DNA of 7,626 nucleotides, taken from positions 1 to 7,626 of the forward strand of contig CANPWF010000078.1 in NCBI GenBank assembly GCA_947581885.1. Direction: 5' to 3'. The position numbers and the translations under genes are program-made. This document shows positions 4,755 through 7,626 of the stretch, piece by piece (position 1 is the stretch's first letter; the number at the start of each line of letters is the position of its first letter). The notes under the pieces are model-generated. The model made no database searches, was not told the origin of the DNA, and was given only the letters and a program-made list of their open reading frames with translations. This DNA is from an uncultured Clostridia bacterium. GTDB taxonomy: Bacteria > Bacillota > Clostridia > Christensenellales > Borkfalkiaceae.

Positions 4755-5771
4755 TTATTTCTGATAACCGTTGGGGTTGTTGCTCTGCCAACGCCACTGA
4801 TCGACGCACATCTGCTCCAAGCCGTACTCCGCTCTCCAACCGAGTTCCTTGTATGCCTTCTCGCTCGAAGCGTAGCAGGCGGCGATGTCCCCCGCGCGGC
4901 GGGGAAGGATCTCGAAGGGAAGGGTCTTTCCGCACGCCTTCTCGAACGCCTTGATGATCTGAAGGACGCTGTACCCGTTTCCGGTGCCGAGGTTATAGGT
5001 GTGCACGCCGCTCTTTCCGTTCAATTTCTCGATCGCGGCGACGTGCCCTCTTGCGAGGTCGACGACGTGGATATAGTCGCGCACGCCCGTGCCGTCGGGG
5101 GTGGGATAGTCGTTCCCGAATACGCCGATACGCTTCAACTTCCCGCTTGCGACCTGCGCGACGTAGGGCATGAGGTTGTTCGGGATCCCCTTCGGGTCCT
5201 CGCCGATGAGCCCGCTCTCGTGCGCACCGATGGGATTGAAGTAGCGAAGGAGCACGATATTCCAGCTCTCATCTGAAACGAATACGTCGCGGAGGATATT
5301 TTCCTGCATCAGCTTGCTCGTGCCGTACGGGTTGGTCGTGCCGCCGATCGCACAGGTCTCGTCGAGCGGAAGGCGTTCGGGGGTGCCATACACCGTCGCC
5401 GACGAGGAAAAAACGAAGTTCTTCACCCCGTGCGCCCGCATGACATCGAGCAGAACGAGCGTCGAAACAAGGTTGTTCGAATAGTATTCGAGGGGTTTTC
5501 TCACGCTCTCGCCCACCGCTTTGAGCCCCGCAAAGTGGATGACCCAATCGATCTTATGGCGGGAGAAGATGCTCTCGACGAGGGCTCTGTCGCAGACATC
5601 CCCCTCATAGAACACGCAATCCTTCCCTGTGATCTGCTTCACCCTTGCGAGTGCTTCCGCGCAGGAATTGCAAAGATTGTCGATGATGACGACTTCGTGC
5701 CCGTTCTTTTGCAGCTCCACCACCGTGTGCGAACCGATAAAGCCCGCACCGCCCGTTACAAGTACCGTCAT
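4755..5771 (-). CDS. galE: UDP-glucose 4-epimerase
   Basis: NAD-dependent short-chain dehydrogenase-type enzyme that interconverts UDP-glucose and UDP-galactose, for galactose use and for supplying sugars to cell-surface polymers. The 338 residues equal the length of E. coli GalE. The dinucleotide-binding motif TGGAGFIGSH lies at residues 6-15, with DNLCNS at 31-36. The catalytic residues are Ser124 in FSSSATVYG, Tyr149 and Lys153 in NPYGTSK, at the same numbers as in E. coli. Substrate-side motifs RYFNPIGAH (176-184) and TGVRDYIHVVDLA (228-240) are present. The ATG at 5771 is chosen because GGGAGGA lies 6 nt upstream and the product begins MTVLVTGGAGF. An in-frame TTG at 5786 overlaps that ribosome site. 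It follows purB by 21 nt and is the last gene of its unit. Other sugar nucleotides such as the N-acetyl forms cannot be excluded. Confidence 0.97.
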   Translation of the reverse strand: MTVLVTGGAGFIGSHTVVELQKNGHEVVIIDNLCNSCAEALARVKQITGKDCVFYEGDVCDRALVESIFSRHKIDWVIHFAGLKAVGESVRKPLEYYSNNLVSTLVLLDVMRAHGVKNFVFSSSATVYGTPERLPLDETCAIGGTTNPYGTSKLMQENILRDVFVSDESWNIVLLRYFNPIGAHESGLIGEDPKGIPNNLMPYVAQVASGKLKRIGVFGNDYPTPDGTGVRDYIHVVDLARGHVAAIEKLNGKSGVHTYNLGTGNGYSVLQIIKAFEKACGKTLPFEILPRRAGDIAACYASSEKAYKELGWRAEYGLEQMCVDQWRWQSNNPNGYQK

Positions 5772-5792
5772 TTCCTGTCCTCCCAAATGATT

Positions 5793-7223
5793 TTATACAT
5801 GGATCTCCCCGCCCGTTCGGATCTCTTGTCCTTCGAGAACGGGGTCGATTTGATTACAAATGAACCGTTCGGTCTGCTCGGGTGCACGCCCGACGAATTT
5901 TTTCGCGTCGACGAGATCATCGAGCCTTCCGTGTACCGCGGAGAAGAGCGGATCGGCGGCGATACGGGATAGAAGATCGTTGTCTTTCCCCTCTTCTTTT
6001 ACGAGCCTGCCCGCCTCCTGCGAGAGGACGCGGATCCGCTCGTGCAGTTTCTGCCTGTCTCCCCCCGCCTTCACGCACTCCATCAGGATGTTCTCCGTCG
6101 CCATGAAGGGAAGTTCGGAGGCAACGTGCCGCGCCACCGTCTTTTCGTACACGACAAGCCCTTCGGTGATATTGAGATAGAGTTCCAAAACGGCATCCGC
6201 GGTGAGGAATGCCTGCGCGTTGACGATGCGCCTGTTCGCCGAATCGTCGAGAGTGCGCTCGAACCACTGCGTGGAAGCCGTCACCGCACTGTTCACGGGA
6301 AGGGAGATGAGGTAACGGCAAAGGGAACCCATTCGCTCCGAACGCATGGGATTGCGCTTGTACGCCATCGCGGAAGAGCCGATCTGACTGCGTTCGAAGG
6401 GCTCCTCGACCTCCTTCATGTTCTGCAAAATGCGGATATCGTTGGAGAATTTGTACGCACTCTGGGCGATGCCCGAAAGCACGGAGAGCACGATGTAATC
6501 GAATTTGCGGGGGTACGTCTGCCCCGTGACGGCAAAAACTTCTTTATAGCCGAGTTTTTCAACGACGCGGCGTTCGAGTTCGTCCACCTTCTTCCCGTCG
6601 CCGTCGAATAGGTCGAGAAAGCTCGCCTGCGTGCCCGTCGTCCCCTTCACGCCGCGGAGGCGGAAGGAGCGCAGAACGCCTTCGAGCTCTTCGAAATCGA
6701 GGAGAAGGTCCTGCATCCAGAGCGTCGCCCTCTTCCCCACGGTGGTGAGCTGGGCGGGCTGCAAATGGGTGAAGCCGAGGGTGGGCACGTCCTTATAGCG
6801 GAGCGCGAACGTCCGCAAATTGGAAAGCACACCGAGCAGTTTCTTTTTGAGGATCAAGAGCCCGTCGTGCAGGATGATGAGCTCGGAATTGCAGTCGACA
6901 AAACAGCTCGTCGCACCCAAGTGGATGATCCCTTTCGCCTTCGGGCAAACGTCGCCGTACGCCTTGACGTGCGCCATCACGTCGTGCCTCACTTCCCTCT
7001 CGTACTTCTCCGCCCGCGCGAAATCGATGTCGTTTGCGTGCGCTTTGAGCTCTTCGACCTGCTCCTTCGTGATGGGAAGCCCGAGCTCCATTTCGCTCTC
7101 GGCGAGGGCGATCCAAAGCCTCCGCCAGAGGCGGATCCTCTTTTCGTCGCCGAAATTTTCCTGCATCTCCCTGCTCGCGTACCGCGTATTGAGAGGATTT
7201 TCGTAGACGCTTTTCTCCGACAT
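5793..7223 (-). CDS. purB: Adenylosuccinate lyase
   Basis: Catalyses two fumarate-releasing steps of purine synthesis: SAICAR to AICAR, and adenylosuccinate to AMP. The 476-residue product belongs to the longer subgroup that resembles human ADSL, not the roughly 430-residue Bacillus type; this form is also usual in Clostridia. The superfamily signature GSSAMAYKRNP is at 282-292 and carries the catalytic serine loop. His153 in FTHLQPAQLT and the RHDVMAH stretch (79-85) supply active-site histidines. GATSCFVDCN (103-112), KGTTGTQASF (193-202) and QWFERTLDDSANRR (319-332) are strongly conserved. The ATG at 7223 has AAGGAG about 6 nt upstream. The gene starts 9 nt after the isomerase stop, with its ribosome site in that junction, and galE follows after 21 nt, so the three are probably cotranscribed. 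No other purine gene is visible here. Confidence 0.97.
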   Translation of the reverse strand: MSEKSVYENPLNTRYASREMQENFGDEKRIRLWRRLWIALAESEMELGLPITKEQVEELKAHANDIDFARAEKYEREVRHDVMAHVKAYGDVCPKAKGIIHLGATSCFVDCNSELIILHDGLLILKKKLLGVLSNLRTFALRYKDVPTLGFTHLQPAQLTTVGKRATLWMQDLLLDFEELEGVLRSFRLRGVKGTTGTQASFLDLFDGDGKKVDELERRVVEKLGYKEVFAVTGQTYPRKFDYIVLSVLSGIAQSAYKFSNDIRILQNMKEVEEPFERSQIGSSAMAYKRNPMRSERMGSLCRYLISLPVNSAVTASTQWFERTLDDSANRRIVNAQAFLTADAVLELYLNITEGLVVYEKTVARHVASELPFMATENILMECVKAGGDRQKLHERIRVLSQEAGRLVKEEGKDNDLLSRIAADPLFSAVHGRLDDLVDAKKFVGRAPEQTERFICNQIDPVLEGQEIRTGGEIHV

Positions 7224-7232
7224 AGTTCTCCT

Positions 7233-7626
7233 TTACGCCTTCTGCGGCTCGGGATAGGCAACGCCGAACGTCTCCGCCGTCGCCCGCTTTATCCGCTGCG
7301 TTTTAAGGGGCCTGTCGCGGAAATCGGTGGGTGTCGTTGCGATTCTATCCACCGTCTCCATCCCAAAGACGACCTTTCCGAACGCCGCGTACTGCCCGTC
7401 GAGATAGGGCGCGTCCGCGTGCATCACGAAGAACTGCGAACCCGCCGAATCGAAGCTCTGCGCCCGCGCCATCGAGAGAACGCCGCGCGTGTGTTTGATA
7501 GGATTCAATACCCCGTTCGCGGAAAATTCCCCCTTGATATGATAGCCGGGGCCGCCTGTGCCCGTCCCCGTCGGGTCCCCTCCTTGGATCATGAAGCCCT
7601 CGATGACGCGATGAAAGATCACCCCG
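7233..7626 (-). CDS. Peptidyl-prolyl cis-trans isomerase, cyclophilin type (5' end outside window)
   Basis: Speeds cis-trans isomerisation of proline peptide bonds during protein folding. The visible 130 C-terminal residues hold most of the cyclophilin core. FHRVIEGFMIQGGDPTGTG contains the catalytic arginine, GVLSMARA follows, and GSQFFVMHADAPYLDGQYAAFGKVV forms the rest of the pocket. The position of human CypA Trp121, important for cyclosporin binding, is Tyr here (APYLDG), and its His126 is also Tyr; such changes are common in bacterial cyclophilins. The tail ends FGVAYPEPQKA without further domains. The start codon is beyond the right edge, so a signal peptide, and hence cytoplasmic or exported location, cannot be judged. 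A GTG at 7622 is internal to the conserved VIFHRVI strand and is not a start. purB follows after 9 nt. Confidence 0.95.
   Translation of the reverse strand, partial: GVIFHRVIEGFMIQGGDPTGTGTGGPGYHIKGEFSANGVLNPIKHTRGVLSMARAQSFDSAGSQFFVMHADAPYLDGQYAAFGKVVFGMETVDRIATTPTDFRDRPLKTQRIKRATAETFGVAYPEPQKA

Noticed and set aside
5772..5786. galE start at TTG 5786
   Set aside because: It overlaps the ribosome site GGGAGGA of the ATG at 5771, which gives the standard 338-residue GalE.
6042..6611. 189-residue open frame on the plus strand inside purB
   Set aside because: Antisense to well-conserved purB sequence, no family resemblance and no convincing ribosome site.
5793..7223. Human-like form of adenylosuccinate lyase as a sign of gene transfer
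   Set aside because: This longer form is common among Clostridia, so it needs no special explanation.

Overview
The window looks like a piece of a chromosome from a moderately GC-rich anaerobic Bacillota of the class Clostridia. The grounds are a four-gene biotin-dependent, sodium-pumping decarboxylase operon in the A-D-C-B order known from anaerobes, strong AGGAGG-type ribosome sites, near-consensus sigma-A promoters, a tRNA with encoded CCA, and a long PurB of the kind found in Clostridia. A finer placement (for example an uncultured gut Christensenellales lineage) is only a guess. All protein genes lie on the minus strand; the one plus-strand gene is a tRNA.

Read in the direction of minus-strand transcription, from the right: (1) 7626-4755 is a tight cluster of a cyclophilin-type peptidyl-prolyl isomerase (5' end outside the window), purB and galE. 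It ends in a strong symmetric hairpin at 4690-4718. (2) 4623-3947 is the rnhA unit. Its best-looking promoter (4594-4622) lies beyond a tRNA-Trp gene on the other strand, so the rnhA leader would run antisense through the whole tRNA. The tRNA has its own consensus promoter (4437-4465) and terminator (4557-4591), both on the plus strand. (3) 3906-2890 is a VTT-domain (TVP38/TMEM64 family) membrane protein with its own promoter and a terminator directly after its stop codon. (4) 2820-1 is the decarboxylase operon, led by a perfect TATAAT promoter: carboxyltransferase (A), small OadG-like membrane subunit (D), biotin carrier (C) and the membrane sodium-pump subunit (B, cut by the left window edge).

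How the genes work together: the four decarboxylase subunits should form one membrane complex. The carboxyltransferase moves CO2 from an acyl-CoA or oxoacid to biotin on the carrier. The beta subunit then decarboxylates carboxybiotin and exports sodium ions, and the delta/gamma-type subunit anchors the assembly. The substrate cannot be read from the sequence, and the carboxyltransferase departs from the classical motifs in both halves. The other genes are housekeeping: purine synthesis, UDP-sugar interconversion, RNA:DNA hybrid removal, protein folding and a probable lipid or membrane function.

I found no mobile element, CRISPR array, phage gene or obviously new system. The most unusual structures are the face-to-face promoters sharing an 11-bp core around the tRNA, and the divergent carboxyltransferase.
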